A stretch of DNA of 64,000 nucleotides from positions 1 through 64,000 of the forward strand of contig NZ_JAGXJY010000026.1 of NCBI RefSeq assembly GCF_019091085.1. Reading direction: 5' to 3'. Below are positions 24,417 to 32,982 of the stretch, piece by piece. Position 1 is the first letter of the stretch, and each line of letters opens with the position of its first letter. This stretch comes from Mesorhizobium sp. GbtcB19. Lineage in GTDB: Bacteria; Pseudomonadota; Alphaproteobacteria; Rhizobiales; Rhizobiaceae. Position numbers and translations under genes: made by a program. A model generated the notes under the pieces. That model searched no databases and had not been told where the DNA came from. It was given only the letters and a program-made list of their open reading frames with translations.

Positions 24417-26066
24417 CTACCGGTCCAGCCACACCTTCTCGAAATGCTGCTCGAGATTGGGATGAGCCGGATTGTCCTTCACCGCCGCCACCGAATGGGT
24501 GAACAGCGAGCGCCAGTAAGGCTGGATGAGGATGCCTGAATCCTGGAGGATCCGTTCGACATCCTTCATGATCTCCTTGCGCTTTTCGGTGTCCGGCACG
24601 GCAAGCGCCTCGTCGAGCTTCTTGTCGAACGCGGGGTTGGCATAGCCGGATTCGTTCCAGGCTTCGCCGCTGCGATAGGCGAGCGCAAGGTTCTGGACGC
24701 CAAGCGGCCGCATGCCCCAGGACGTCATCGAGAAGGGATACTTCGTCCAGTTGTTCCAGAAGGTCGAGCCCGGCAGCACGGTGCGCTTCACCTTGAAGCC
24801 GGCCTCGCGCAGCTGGGCGGCTATGGCGTCGCCGGTGCTGCGGTGCCAGTCCTCGTCGCCGGTGATCAGCTCATGCTCGAAATCGAGCTGCCCCGCTTCC
24901 GCCATCAGCTTTTTGGCGCCTTCGAGGTCGCGCGTCCTCTTCGGCAGCGCGTAATATTCCGGGTGCAGCGGGCTGACATGGTGGTTCTCGGCGACGGTGC
25001 CCTTGCCGCCATAGCCGAGCGTCAGCACGGCCTGATTGTCTGTCGCCATCTGCAGGGCGCGGCGCACGCGCTCGTCGTCATAAGGCTTGTTGGCCACATT
25101 GGTGCGAGCGAGGATGGTGGCCGCCGTCACCACTTCCGACTTCACCAGTCCGAGCCCGTCCATGATTGCGACATAGTCGGCGGTGGTCTCGAAATTGGTG
25201 TCGATCTCGCCGGCTTCGAAGGCGCTCACCCAGGCGGCGGGGTCGGTGCCGTAATCGATGAACTCGGTGCCGTCGAGATAGGCCTCGCCGCCCCACCACT
25301 TGCCGTTTGTGCGCCGCTTGACGACGGCCTTGGTGCCGACATCGTAGGAGACGAGCTCGAACGCCCCGGTCCCGACAGGGTGCGCGACGAGATTGGCGCC
25401 GGCCTTCTCATAATCGCGATGCACGATCAGCGCCGAATATTCCGTCATCGACGGGATGATCGAGATGTCGGACGAGGACAGTTTCAGCACCACCGTGTGG
25501 CCGTCGGCCTTGGTGATGGCGCCGTCGCGCGCCTTGCCGGTCTTGGCATCGATCAGCGCGGTCATGCGGCCGGCCATGGAATTGCCCTCGGCCGCCTTGT
25601 CGCACCAGCGCTCGAGGTTGAAGATCACGTCCTCGGCGGTGAAATCGTCGCCATTGTTCCAGGTCACGCCGCGCCGCAGGCTCAGCGTATATTCGGTGGC
25701 ATCGTCATTGACGTTCCAGCTTTCCAAGAGCGACGGCTTGAACGTGTAGTCGGTGTCGTAGCGCACCAGCGTGTCGAGGAACTGGCGCGCGATATTGGCC
25801 ATTTCCGGCCAGTCATAGGCGCGCGGGTCCTTCTGTTCCTTGACGAAGGTGGAAACGCGCAGCACCCCGCCCTTCTTCGGCGCGGCCGCTTGCGCCTGCA
25901 CCGGCGCGGTGAGCCCGACCAGGCCATAGGCGGCCGCCGCCGATGCGCCGAAAATGCTCGCCATCGCCAGGAACTCGCGCCGGTCGAGATGGCCTCCCCG
26001 GGCCTCCGTGGCCAGCGCCTTGACCAGCGCATGATGGCGGTCGGAATGTACGCAATCCTGTCCCAT
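24417..26066 (-). CDS. ABC transporter substrate-binding protein, family 5
   Basis: 549 aa. A twin-arginine signal (DRREFLAMASIFG, residues 28-40) precedes a hydrophobic core and AQA cleavage. The mature protein is an oligopeptide/nickel-type binding protein (SBP_bac_5): GGVLRVSTFVKEQKDPRAYDWP, then LSLRRGVTWNNGDDFTAEDVIFNLERW, typical of DppA/OppA folds. The permease and ATPase genes are not in the window, so it either uses a remote transporter or is an orphan. The ATG abuts the stop of the nucleoside hydrolase gene, so translation is coupled; a nucleoside or related ligand rather than a peptide is a reasonable guess. Confidence 0.92.
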   Translation of the reverse strand: MGQDCVHSDRHHALVKALATEARGGHLDRREFLAMASIFGASAAAAYGLVGLTAPVQAQAAAPKKGGVLRVSTFVKEQKDPRAYDWPEMANIARQFLDTLVRYDTDYTFKPSLLESWNVNDDATEYTLSLRRGVTWNNGDDFTAEDVIFNLERWCDKAAEGNSMAGRMTALIDAKTGKARDGAITKADGHTVVLKLSSSDISIIPSMTEYSALIVHRDYEKAGANLVAHPVGTGAFELVSYDVGTKAVVKRRTNGKWWGGEAYLDGTEFIDYGTDPAAWVSAFEAGEIDTNFETTADYVAIMDGLGLVKSEVVTAATILARTNVANKPYDDERVRRALQMATDNQAVLTLGYGGKGTVAENHHVSPLHPEYYALPKRTRDLEGAKKLMAEAGQLDFEHELITGDEDWHRSTGDAIAAQLREAGFKVKRTVLPGSTFWNNWTKYPFSMTSWGMRPLGVQNLALAYRSGEAWNESGYANPAFDKKLDEALAVPDTEKRKEIMKDVERILQDSGILIQPYWRSLFTHSVAAVKDNPAHPNLEQHFEKVWLDR

Positions 26067-27005
26067 TTATCTCTCAGCTCCGAAAAGATCGACGAACCAG
26101 TTCCAGAATCCGTCGGCGTCGATATCGACGGCCACAAGCGCGTTTGGCGGCCTCTTGGACACGTTGTTGAAGTCGGCGATGGTCATGCCACGGGTGATCT
26201 CGCCGCCCGTTTCCAGATGCACGTAATAGCTTTCGAATGTGAACAGCGACGGTTTTACGATCGCGGCGAGCGCGATCACGTCGTGAAGATTGGGGTCGTC
26301 GGCGCCGAACTCGTCCTTGCGCCGCATCATGAAGTCCAGCACGCGCGCCACCACATCCGCCTGCGGCCCGGATGCGGCTCCTATCCGGTCGAAGACATGG
26401 CGCGGCAACTCAGGCTTCAGCGTCACGTCGAGCCCGACCATCGTCAGCGCGCAGCCGGATTCGAAGACGATGCGGGCCGCTTCCGGATCGCAATGGAGAT
26501 TGAACTCGGAAGCCAGGGTCATGTTGCCGCCGCGGAGGGCGCCGCCCATGAAGGTGATCCGTTTGATCACCGACGGCAACTCGGGACGTTCGGTCAGCGC
26601 GGTGGCGATGTTGGTCAGCGGCCCGACGGCAAGGATTTCGAGCGTGCCGGCATGCCGCCTGGCCGCCTTGTGGATCAGCTCGGTCACGCCGCCCTCGGCA
26701 AAGCCGCGCCGCGCCGCGGGCAGCATCACGTCGCCAAGCCCGCTCGTGCCGTGGCTGACGGCGGTCGCCAGCGGCCTGGCCAGCGGTTTTGCGGCGCCGA
26801 CATGCACGGGCGCGTCGCAGCCGAGAAAATCGACCAGGTCGAGCGTGTTCCTGGCGGTCTTCTCGATTTCGACATTGCCGCACACCGCGCCGATCCCGAT
26901 CAGCTCGATCGTCTCGCCGCAGAGCGTCGCCGCCGCGATGCAGACGGCGTCGTCGGTGCCGGTGTCGACATCCATCACCAGCGGGATCCTGGAGGGCATC
27001 GTCAC
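26067..27005 (-). CDS. Inosine-uridine preferring nucleoside hydrolase family
   Basis: 312 aa from GTG 27005, or 310 from ATG 26999. The DVDTGTDDA motif (residues 12-20) is the calcium-binding aspartate cluster of the family, with the later MGGA and EFNLHCDPEAA segments. Such enzymes hydrolyse the N-glycosidic bond of ribonucleosides to base plus ribose. It is the first gene of a two-gene unit with the binding protein at 24417, and faces a LacI regulator across an operator at 27092. Substrate specificity is unknown. Confidence 0.93.
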   Translation of the reverse strand: MTMPSRIPLVMDVDTGTDDAVCIAAATLCGETIELIGIGAVCGNVEIEKTARNTLDLVDFLGCDAPVHVGAAKPLARPLATAVSHGTSGLGDVMLPAARRGFAEGGVTELIHKAARRHAGTLEILAVGPLTNIATALTERPELPSVIKRITFMGGALRGGNMTLASEFNLHCDPEAARIVFESGCALTMVGLDVTLKPELPRHVFDRIGAASGPQADVVARVLDFMMRRKDEFGADDPNLHDVIALAAIVKPSLFTFESYYVHLETGGEITRGMTIADFNNVSKRPPNALVAVDIDADGFWNWFVDLFGAER

Positions 27006-27091
27006 ATCTCGGCCTCTTCCGTTGCCGGGCTTTCAAGGCATGATGGCGTTACGGGCATCATCGGGTTGATGGTTTCCGATATCGGCATAGT

Positions 27092-27101
27092 TAAACGTTT
27101 A
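27092..27101. promoter_or_regulatory. LacI-type operator between divergent genes
   Basis: TAAACGTTTA, a perfect palindrome with the central CG characteristic of LacI/PurR-family operators, lies between the nucleoside hydrolase and lacI-type genes. A second half-like CTAAACGC follows at 27103-27110. The regulator at 27228 is the expected ligand. Confidence 0.7.
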
Positions 27102-27227
27102 CCTAAACGCATATCGATCGAGTGTCAACAACCAGAACTTGCGGAAATGACGCATGCCTGCCCGGGCCTTGTCGACTTTGCCGACGCGAGAGGCTACGGA
27201 ATCAGGAGCGGCGGTGCTTGGCGAACA

Positions 27228-28235
27228 ATGCGAGGACGTGTGGCGGCGACCATCAAGGATATTGCGAGAGGTGCCGGCGTATCGATCGCCACCGTCTCGA
27301 AAGTCCTCAACCGCAAGGATGCCTTCATCAGCGAGGAGACGCGCAGCCGCATCTGGTCGCTGGCGCGCGAGCTCAACTATACGCCCAACTCCATTGCCCG
27401 CTCGTTGGTCACCCGCCGCACGCAAGTCCTCGGCATCATCGTTCCGGATATTCTCAATCCCTATTTCACCGAGCTGGTCCGCGCCTGCGACGACGCCGCC
27501 CGCCTGCGCGGCTACACGACCATCCTGTGCAACTCGGATGGCGTTGCGGAAAAGGAGGAGGCGCATCTCGCCTTCCTTGCCGGTCATGGCGTCGACGGCA
27601 TCGTGCTCGCGGCCAGCGGCGTGATCCCGAATGCCGGCCTTCTGCAAAAACTGAACATCCCGTTCGTATCGATGGATCGCGAGGTCGCCGAGCTCGACTG
27701 CCTGGCGGCGACCGTCGATACCGACTACCGCAACGGCGCCTTTCTGTCGGCCAGCTACCTGATCGCCAGGGGCCACACCCGCATCGCCTTCCTCAGCGGC
27801 TCGGCGGAAAGCTTAAACACCAGGATCAGGCTGGGCGGCTTCGAGGATGCGCACCGGCAGGCCGGCATTGCCGTCGATCGCGACCTGATCCGCTGCGGCC
27901 AATTCCAGCACAGTTTTGGGCATCGGGCGACGCTGGAGCTGCTGGAAACCACCCGCTTTTCCGCCATCTGCTGCATGAGCGATATGCTTGCCATCGGCGC
28001 CACGCTCGCGCTCCGCGAAAAAGGCCTGAGGGTGCCCGACGACTGCGCCGTAATGGGCTTCGACAACATCTATCTGGCGCCCCTGCTGGAGCGGCCGCTG
28101 TCGACGGTCGACCGCCGCATCTTCGAATCCGGCAAGATCGCCATCGACGCGCTGATCGACTTCCTGGAAGGCCCCGACCGCCGCCGCGCGGCGATCGTGA
28201 TGGAACCCAGCGTGGTTGAGCGCAAGACGGCTTAG
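27228..28235 (+). CDS. LacI family transcriptional regulator
   Basis: 335 aa from the ATG at 27228 (GTG 27240 is the alternative; neither has a strong ribosome site). The N-terminal helix-turn-helix TIKDIARGAGVSIATVSKVLN with the hinge helix NSIARSLVTRR is followed by a periplasmic-binding-protein-like effector domain (VLGIIVPDILNPYFTELVR, MGFDNIYLAPLLERPLSTVD). It is divergent from the nucleoside hydrolase-binding protein unit, with an AAACGTTT operator between, so it most likely represses that unit until its ligand arrives. A much longer frame upstream is the antisense shadow of the transporter genes. Confidence 0.93.
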   Translation: MRGRVAATIKDIARGAGVSIATVSKVLNRKDAFISEETRSRIWSLARELNYTPNSIARSLVTRRTQVLGIIVPDILNPYFTELVRACDDAARLRGYTTILCNSDGVAEKEEAHLAFLAGHGVDGIVLAASGVIPNAGLLQKLNIPFVSMDREVAELDCLAATVDTDYRNGAFLSASYLIARGHTRIAFLSGSAESLNTRIRLGGFEDAHRQAGIAVDRDLIRCGQFQHSFGHRATLELLETTRFSAICCMSDMLAIGATLALREKGLRVPDDCAVMGFDNIYLAPLLERPLSTVDRRIFESGKIAIDALIDFLEGPDRRRAAIVMEPSVVERKTA

Positions 28236-28275
28236 ATTATCGAGCGCGACAATGCGCCGAGCCCGGCATGGCCGT

Positions 28276-28412
28276 TAAAGCGACCGTGCGAACCCGCGCC
28301 ACCATTTTTCCCGAGCCCTCGGCTGCATCTCGCCCGCGGCTCTGCGATCAAGCCGCGAGCCAGAGCTAGACAACCGCAGATTTTCGCTTTGGGCAAGAAC
28401 ATTACGGGAACA
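28276..28412 (-). pseudogene. Orphan copy of the yifB promoter and first codons
   Basis: This stretch matches 23621-23760, the region from about the tenth yifB codon to the SOS box, over roughly 137 bases with some divergence. It contains ATGGTGGCGCGGGTTCGCAC (the first codons), AAGCCGCGAGC, and ACAACC..AGATTTTCG. The rest of yifB is absent; the frame closes within a short distance. It lies between the LacI gene and the next promoter. Confidence 0.7.
28397..28411 (-). promoter_or_regulatory. Second LexA (SOS) box, orphan
   Basis: GAACATTACGGGAAC, again GAAC-N7-GAAC, differs by one base from the box at 23744. It belongs to the orphan yifB promoter copy. No intact gene lies directly downstream on the minus strand. 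Confidence 0.6.
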
Positions 28413-28504
28413 TCATGCATTCGGCGCGCCGCGCAAGGTGCGCCGAGGGTCAACGAGGACAGCCATCGTCACCGACTTGGTTCCGACGGCATCCCCGGCG
28501 TGCC

Positions 28505-28559
28505 TAATAAAATTTATCTCGTAATAAGATTTTTATTGCAATGAGACTTTTGTCTCATT
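28505..28559 (+). promoter_or_regulatory. AT-rich promoter region with inverted repeat
   Basis: A perfect inverted repeat AATGAGAC-TTTT-GTCTCATT lies at 28540-28559, preceded by an AT-rich stretch with TTATCTCGTAATAA. It sits just upstream of the gene at 28599, whose unit ends in a TetR regulator, so it is a candidate operator. With the yifB copy it covers the gap 28236-28598. Confidence 0.5.
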
Positions 28560-28598
28560 ATGAAGATCGTGTCCAAAAGCCTTCTCAAGGATCACATC

Positions 28599-29120
28599 AT
28601 GCTTCCGACCCGGATACACCGTTGCCCTGCCCCTGAACGTCATCGGCGGGCGCTCTCACGACGAGCTGCGCGCAAACTTCTCGCTACCGCACTGCCGGTT
28701 GCGCTTGCCATGGGCGCCACAAGCGTCGCGTCTGCCGCTTCCTTGAAGGCGGAGCTCAGCCAACTGCCCAGAACCGAGGCCCTTCCGGCGGGCGTGGTGA
28801 AGGTGTCCCCCTATGTGCCCGGCATGGGCGAGCATTGGGCAAACCCCGCCAATCTGCCTTTCGGACCGATCTACTGCGTGGTCGACGGCCACATCGCTTG
28901 CATGGAATACATGATCTCGCAGAAGGACTTCGCCGAGGGTGTGTCGCACAACAACCTCGTGCCCTGGTTCGACGGCAAGCGGCAGCCCGCCATCAATCAC
29001 ATCGATATCGGGTTCGAGGCCAACGGCCACCCTGGCTATGAAATCCCTCACTACGACATTCACATGTACTTCCTGTCGCCGGAGGCCCGTCAGGCCGCTG
29101 ACAAGCTCGCGATGAAGTAG
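28599..29120 (+). CDS. Secreted small protein, TTHB210/DUF5602-like
   Basis: 173 aa from the ATG at 28599 (AAGGA upstream); a start at 28560 has no ribosome site and lies inside the inverted repeat. A long basic n-region (ERHRRALSRRAARK) leads into a hydrophobic core and an SVASA cleavage site near residue 47. The mature part has the conserved VSPYVPGMGEHW, LPFGPIYCV, MISQKDFAEG and GHPGYEIPHYDIHMYF blocks, resembling DUF5602 proteins by eye. The His-rich PHYDIH segment could bind a metal. First of a three-gene unit with a SnoaL-like protein and a TetR. Confidence 0.75.
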   Translation: MLPTRIHRCPAPERHRRALSRRAARKLLATALPVALAMGATSVASAASLKAELSQLPRTEALPAGVVKVSPYVPGMGEHWANPANLPFGPIYCVVDGHIACMEYMISQKDFAEGVSHNNLVPWFDGKRQPAINHIDIGFEANGHPGYEIPHYDIHMYFLSPEARQAADKLAMK

Positions 29121-29194
29121 ACGCCATTCCGCCGCCGCGGTGCTGGGTCGCGGCATCCCTCATATTTCCAACTCAAACAACGAGTACCAAGACA

Positions 29195-29614
29195 ATGCTT
29201 ACCCCCCACGACATGGATCGGAAGATTGACGAGCATTTCGGCTTCGAAGCCAGCGACGACATTGAGGGTGTGTTGCAGACCCTGGCCGAGGATGTTGAGC
29301 ACGACGTCGTCGGCTGGCCCCTCGGACCTTCGCATGGACGTCACGCGGCCCGCACCTTCTACGAGGCCACATTCTCGGATCTCGCGGAAAGCTCGGTCAA
29401 ATGCGTCCGCAGGCTTTACGGCGACGACTTCCTTGTAGACGAGTCATTGTGGCGCGGGCGGGCGCCGGGCCGACCCTTCGGCCTTGAAGGCCACGATCGG
29501 CCTTTGGAGTTCCGGCTGCTCCATGTCATAGAGTTCAACGACCAAGGCAACATCAAGCGGGAAAACGTCTGGCTCGACCTTGCAGCAATCATTCAGCAAC
29601 TGCCACAGGACTGA
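29195..29614 (+). CDS. SnoaL-like / NTF2-fold protein
   Basis: 139 aa. The pattern of an N-terminal helix (DIEGVLQTLAEDVEHDV), a middle helix (HAARTFYEATFSDL) and alternating beta strands ending FRLLHVIEFNDQGNIKRENVWLDLAAI is the NTF2-like fold used by SnoaL polyketide cyclases and many small hydrolases and isomerases. Catalytic identity is unknown. It starts 74 bases after the secreted protein gene and ends 3 bases before the TetR gene, so the three are probably one operon. Confidence 0.85.
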   Translation: MLTPHDMDRKIDEHFGFEASDDIEGVLQTLAEDVEHDVVGWPLGPSHGRHAARTFYEATFSDLAESSVKCVRRLYGDDFLVDESLWRGRAPGRPFGLEGHDRPLEFRLLHVIEFNDQGNIKRENVWLDLAAIIQQLPQD

Positions 29615-29617
29615 CCG

Positions 29618-30232
29618 ATGACCGGAGTGGGTAAGGCCGGACGGTCGAACCAGCGGCAGCGAACCCGCAAGGACCTGCTCGAGGCCGCGACGCGGTTGAT
29701 GAAGCAGGGCCGCCAGCCGGCGCTGGAAGATGTCGCGGCGGAGGCGCTTGTCTCACGGGCGACCGCCTACCGCTACTTCCCGAGCATCGACGCACTGCTT
29801 CTGGAAGCCTCCATCGACATCGCCGTGCCCGGTCCGGAAGAGCTGTTCGGCGACGAGTCTTCGACCGATCCGGTGGCGCGCGTCGAGCGCGCCGACCAGG
29901 CGCTACACGACATGATCCTCGCCAATGAGGCTCCGCTGCGGGCAATGCTGGCGCAGTCCATCGAGCGGCGAGCCAAAGCTGTCGAGGATGGTGATCTCCC
30001 CGCCCGCCAGAACCGTCGTACACCGCTGATCGAAGCGGCACTCGAGCCCGCGCGCGATCGATACGACCCGGAAGACTTCGACAGGCTGGCGAAGTCGCTG
30101 GCGATCATCCTAGGACCCGAGGCCATGGTGGTGTGCAAGGATGTCTTGCAACTCGACGATGCGGAAGCGCGTGAAGTGAAGCGCTGGGCCATCAGGACAC
30201 TGGTCACGGCGGCACGCAAACAGCAGGTTTGA
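29618..30232 (+). CDS. TetR/AcrR family transcriptional regulator
   Basis: 204 aa. Residues 13-58 form the TetR helix-turn-helix (RKDLLEAATRLMKQGRQPALEDVAAEALVSRATAYRYFPS in outline). The remainder is the effector domain and lacks recognisable ligand motifs. The ATG is 3 bases after the preceding stop, so it is co-translated with the SnoaL-like gene. It probably autoregulates the operon through the inverted repeat at 28540-28559. Confidence 0.9.
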   Translation: MTGVGKAGRSNQRQRTRKDLLEAATRLMKQGRQPALEDVAAEALVSRATAYRYFPSIDALLLEASIDIAVPGPEELFGDESSTDPVARVERADQALHDMILANEAPLRAMLAQSIERRAKAVEDGDLPARQNRRTPLIEAALEPARDRYDPEDFDRLAKSLAIILGPEAMVVCKDVLQLDDAEAREVKRWAIRTLVTAARKQQV

Positions 30233-30291
30233 TCGGCTGCGTTGGCCGGATCACGCCGTTGATCGTGGCTTTGGACTTGTGCCGTGAGCGG

Positions 30292-30395
30292 CTAAAGCGT
30301 TTCACCGTTTCACGGAAACGGCGAACCGCTCTATCTCTTTGTTTTGACGCAATTCCGGACGGAAAACCGCTCACACTTTTCCTGGAATTGCCCTA
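30292..30395. repeat. Family C palindromic repeat
   Basis: About 104 bp with two internal hairpins: AGCGTTTCACCG..CGCT and GCAATTCC..GGAATTGC around GGAAAACCGCTCACACTTTTCC. The other copies are an inverted one at 34780-34880 and a half copy at 56606-56662. It fills most of 30233-30409. Confidence 0.8.
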
Positions 30396-30409
30396 GGTTA
30401 GAGTGCGGC

Positions 30410-31354
30410 CTATGTCCGCCTCTTCCCCTCCACGCAATCCCAGAACAGGCTCGCGATATCCGCGCCGCCGAAACGCTGCACTTCGCGCACGCCGGTCGGC
30501 GAGGTCACGTTGATCTCGGTCATGTAGTCGCCGATCACGTCGATGCCGACGAGGATGAAGCCGCGTTCTCTGAGCGCCGGTCCGATGCGGGCGCAGATCT
30601 CGCGCTCGCGCTCGGTCAGCTCGGTCTTTTCGGCGCGGCCGCCGACATGCATGTTGGAGCGGGAATCGTGGTCGGCCGGCACCCGGTTGATGGCGCCCAC
30701 CGGCTCGCCGTCGATCAGGATGATGCGCTTGTCGCCCTTGCGCACATCCTTGAGATAGCGCTGCACGATATAGGGCTCGCGCGACAGCTGGCCGAACATT
30801 TCCAGCAGCGAGGCGAGATTGCGGTCGTCCTCCTTGAGATGGAAGATGCCGGCGCCGCCATTGCCGTAGAGCGGCTTGACGATGATGTCGCCGAACGCCT
30901 TGCGGAAGGCGGCGACCTCCTGCGGGTCCTTGGTGATCAACGTCTCCGGCATCAGGTCCGGAAACTCGGTGACGAAGATCTTTTCCGGGCTGTTTCGCAC
31001 CCAGGCCGGGTCGTTGACCACCAGCGTCTTCGGATGGATGCGCTCGAGGATGTGCGTCGTGGTGATGTAGTTCATGTCGAAAGGCGGATCCTGCCTGAGC
31101 AGTATCACGTCCATCTCGGAGAGCTCGGTGCGCACCTTCTCGCCCAGCGAGTAATGGTTGCCCTTCTCGTCGCGCACCTGCATCTCCTCGACACGTGCGA
31201 ACACCTTGTCGCCCAGCATCGACAGCCGGTCGGGCGTGTAGTGGAACAGCTTGTGGCCGCGCCGCTGCGCCTCCAGCGACAGCGCGAAGCTGGTGTCGCC
31301 GGCAATCGACACGGTGGAGACATGGTCCATCTGGACGGCGATTTTCAGCGGCAT
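30410..31354 (-). CDS. gshB: Glutathione synthetase
   Basis: 314 aa, the standard GshB length. The ATG has GGAGAGGAAA upstream. Residues 1-120 are the prokaryotic GSH-synthetase N-terminal domain (KIAVQMD, LLRQDPPFDMNYITTTHILE); the rest is an ATP-grasp domain with the KPLYGNGGAGIF glycine loop and the EINVTSPTGVREVQRF metal-binding end. It joins gamma-glutamylcysteine and glycine to make glutathione with ATP. Monocistronic in this window, with no gshA nearby. Confidence 0.97.
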   Translation of the reverse strand: MPLKIAVQMDHVSTVSIAGDTSFALSLEAQRRGHKLFHYTPDRLSMLGDKVFARVEEMQVRDEKGNHYSLGEKVRTELSEMDVILLRQDPPFDMNYITTTHILERIHPKTLVVNDPAWVRNSPEKIFVTEFPDLMPETLITKDPQEVAAFRKAFGDIIVKPLYGNGGAGIFHLKEDDRNLASLLEMFGQLSREPYIVQRYLKDVRKGDKRIILIDGEPVGAINRVPADHDSRSNMHVGGRAEKTELTEREREICARIGPALRERGFILVGIDVIGDYMTEINVTSPTGVREVQRFGGADIASLFWDCVEGKRRT

Positions 31355-31480
31355 TTTCCTCTCCGGCGCGGTCGAGCAATTCCAGGAAGCGCCGGTATAC
31401 GGAACTCGGCGCTTTCTGCCAATCGGCCAGAGCTTACATCCAGGCGGCGCTTCGCTTGGTGCAAGCGCCCAGCGACGGTC

Positions 31481-31855
31481 TCAGCGGTCGAAGACCAGGC
31501 GCGAATAGCCCAGGAAGGAGAGTGCCATGGCAACGACCGAGGCGGCGGCAAGGGCGACCAGCGGCGGCAGGGCCGGCAGCGCGAATAGCAGCGCGCAATA
31601 AACCAGGTAGTTGACAATGCTGGTGGCGATGCCGACGCCGCCATAGCGCGCGCCTTCCTGCGCCATGCCCCGGCTCGACGGCGCGAAGGTCATATTGCGG
31701 TTGATCTGCCAGGTGACGCAGAGCGCGAAGCCGATCGACAGCACGCGCGCCGAGAGCGCGCCGAGCGGCGTGGTGGAAAGCAGCAGCCACAGCGCCGCCG
31801 CGTCGGCGAGAAAGCCGATGCCGCCGGTAAGGGCGAAGCGGACGAGCCGGCTCAC
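31481..31855 (-). CDS. GtrA family membrane protein
   Basis: 124 aa with four membrane helices typical of GtrA: LVRFALTGGIGFLADAAALWLLL opens the domain, FALCVTWQINRNMTF the second, and a final LSFLGYSRLVF. GtrA proteins are thought to flip or carry lipid-linked sugars made by a partner glycosyltransferase. The GTG start overlaps the stop of that partner (TAGTG), so the two are translationally coupled. Confidence 0.92.
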   Translation of the reverse strand: MSRLVRFALTGGIGFLADAAALWLLLSTTPLGALSARVLSIGFALCVTWQINRNMTFAPSSRGMAQEGARYGGVGIATSIVNYLVYCALLFALPALPPLVALAAASVVAMALSFLGYSRLVFDR

Positions 31856-32859
31856 TATGCGGCCCGCGGGGCCTTGCCCGGCTCGCTCTTCGGCTGAGCC
31901 TGCCCGGATACGACGCGCTCAGCCCGGCCGGACGAGATCGACAGGTAGAAGATGCGCTTCTGCTCAGCGCGGCCGCGCGAAACCGAATCGAGGATCAACC
32001 CGGTCATCATGGCGAGCATCGACAGAAGCAGCATGCCGATCGACAGCACCCAGGTCGGCATGCGCGGCACCAGTCCCGTCTCGGCGAATTCGACCAGCAC
32101 GGGGATCATCAGGCCGATGCTTGCCGCCAGGAAGAACAGCGCGAACGTGCCGAAGAAGCGCAGCGGTTGCGTCTCCTTCACCAGCATGGCGAACATCCAC
32201 AGGATCCTGGCGCCGTCGCGGAAGGTCGACAGCTTCGACGAAGAGCCTTCCGGGCGGCGGCCGTAATCGAGCGCTATCTCGCTCACCGGCAGCTTGAGCT
32301 GCGAGGCATGCACCGACATCTCGGTCTCGATCTCGAAGCCGCCGGACACGGCCGGGAAGCTCTTGACGAAGCGGCGGGAGAAGACCCGGTAGCCGGAGAA
32401 GATATCGGTGAAGTCGGTTCCGAACAGGCCCTTGTAGAGCCGGTTGAAGACGCGGTTGCCGAAGGCATGGCCGTTGCGGCCGGCATCGTCGGTCACGCCG
32501 CGCCTTGTGCCCACCACCATGTCCGAGCGCTCGGTCTGCAAGATGTTGATCAGTAGCGGCGCATCCTCCGGCGCATAGGTGCCGTCGCCATCGGCCATCA
32601 CATAGATGTCGGCGTCGATGTCGGCGAACATGCGCCGCACCACATTGCCTTTGCCCTGGCGCGGCTCGCGCACGACGATGGCGCCTGCGGCGCGGGCTTT
32701 CAGTGCGGTGAGGTCCTTGGAATTGTTGTCGTAAACATAGATCGCTGCCGACGGCAGGGTCTCGCGGAAGCGGCGCACGACCTCGCCGATCGTCAGCTCT
32801 TCATTGTAGCAAGGCAGGAGCACGGCGATGACCGGCTCGTGGCGGACTGCATGCGGCAT
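31855..32859 (-). CDS. Family 2 glycosyltransferase (dolichyl/polyprenyl-phosphate sugar type)
   Basis: 334 aa. The N-terminal GT-A domain has VIAVLLPCYNEELTIGEV and the nucleotide-sugar/metal site VMADGDGTYAPED near residues 90-102; the C-terminal part has two membrane helices (about 235-260 and 270-295) and a basic tail. This is the layout of polyprenyl-phosphate sugar transferases that supply GtrA and GT-C enzymes. It is upstream of and coupled to gtrA, and divergent from a GT-C-like membrane protein at 32983, so together they may build and transfer a lipid-linked sugar to an envelope glycan. Confidence 0.93.
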   Translation of the reverse strand: MPHAVRHEPVIAVLLPCYNEELTIGEVVRRFRETLPSAAIYVYDNNSKDLTALKARAAGAIVVREPRQGKGNVVRRMFADIDADIYVMADGDGTYAPEDAPLLINILQTERSDMVVGTRRGVTDDAGRNGHAFGNRVFNRLYKGLFGTDFTDIFSGYRVFSRRFVKSFPAVSGGFEIETEMSVHASQLKLPVSEIALDYGRRPEGSSSKLSTFRDGARILWMFAMLVKETQPLRFFGTFALFFLAASIGLMIPVLVEFAETGLVPRMPTWVLSIGMLLLSMLAMMTGLILDSVSRGRAEQKRIFYLSISSGRAERVVSGQAQPKSEPGKAPRAA

Positions 32860-32982
32860 GTCTGTCTCCGGGCGCCCGACCAGCCTCCGGCCGTCATGCC
32901 GGCCCCGTCGAGCCGTTTTACTATTTATTGAAGCCGTTAAGGCTAGGTTTAAGCCGATCCTCTCCCTTCAAAGGCCACGACA

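Noticed and set aside
24843..27227. A continuous plus-strand frame joined to the LacI gene
   Set aside because: It lies antisense to the binding protein and nucleoside hydrolase and has low-complexity composition; only the part from 27228 matches a LacI protein.
28232..28453. Possible 73-aa gene on the minus strand across the yifB promoter copy
   Set aside because: No ribosome site, no similarity to YifB in that frame and unlikely composition.
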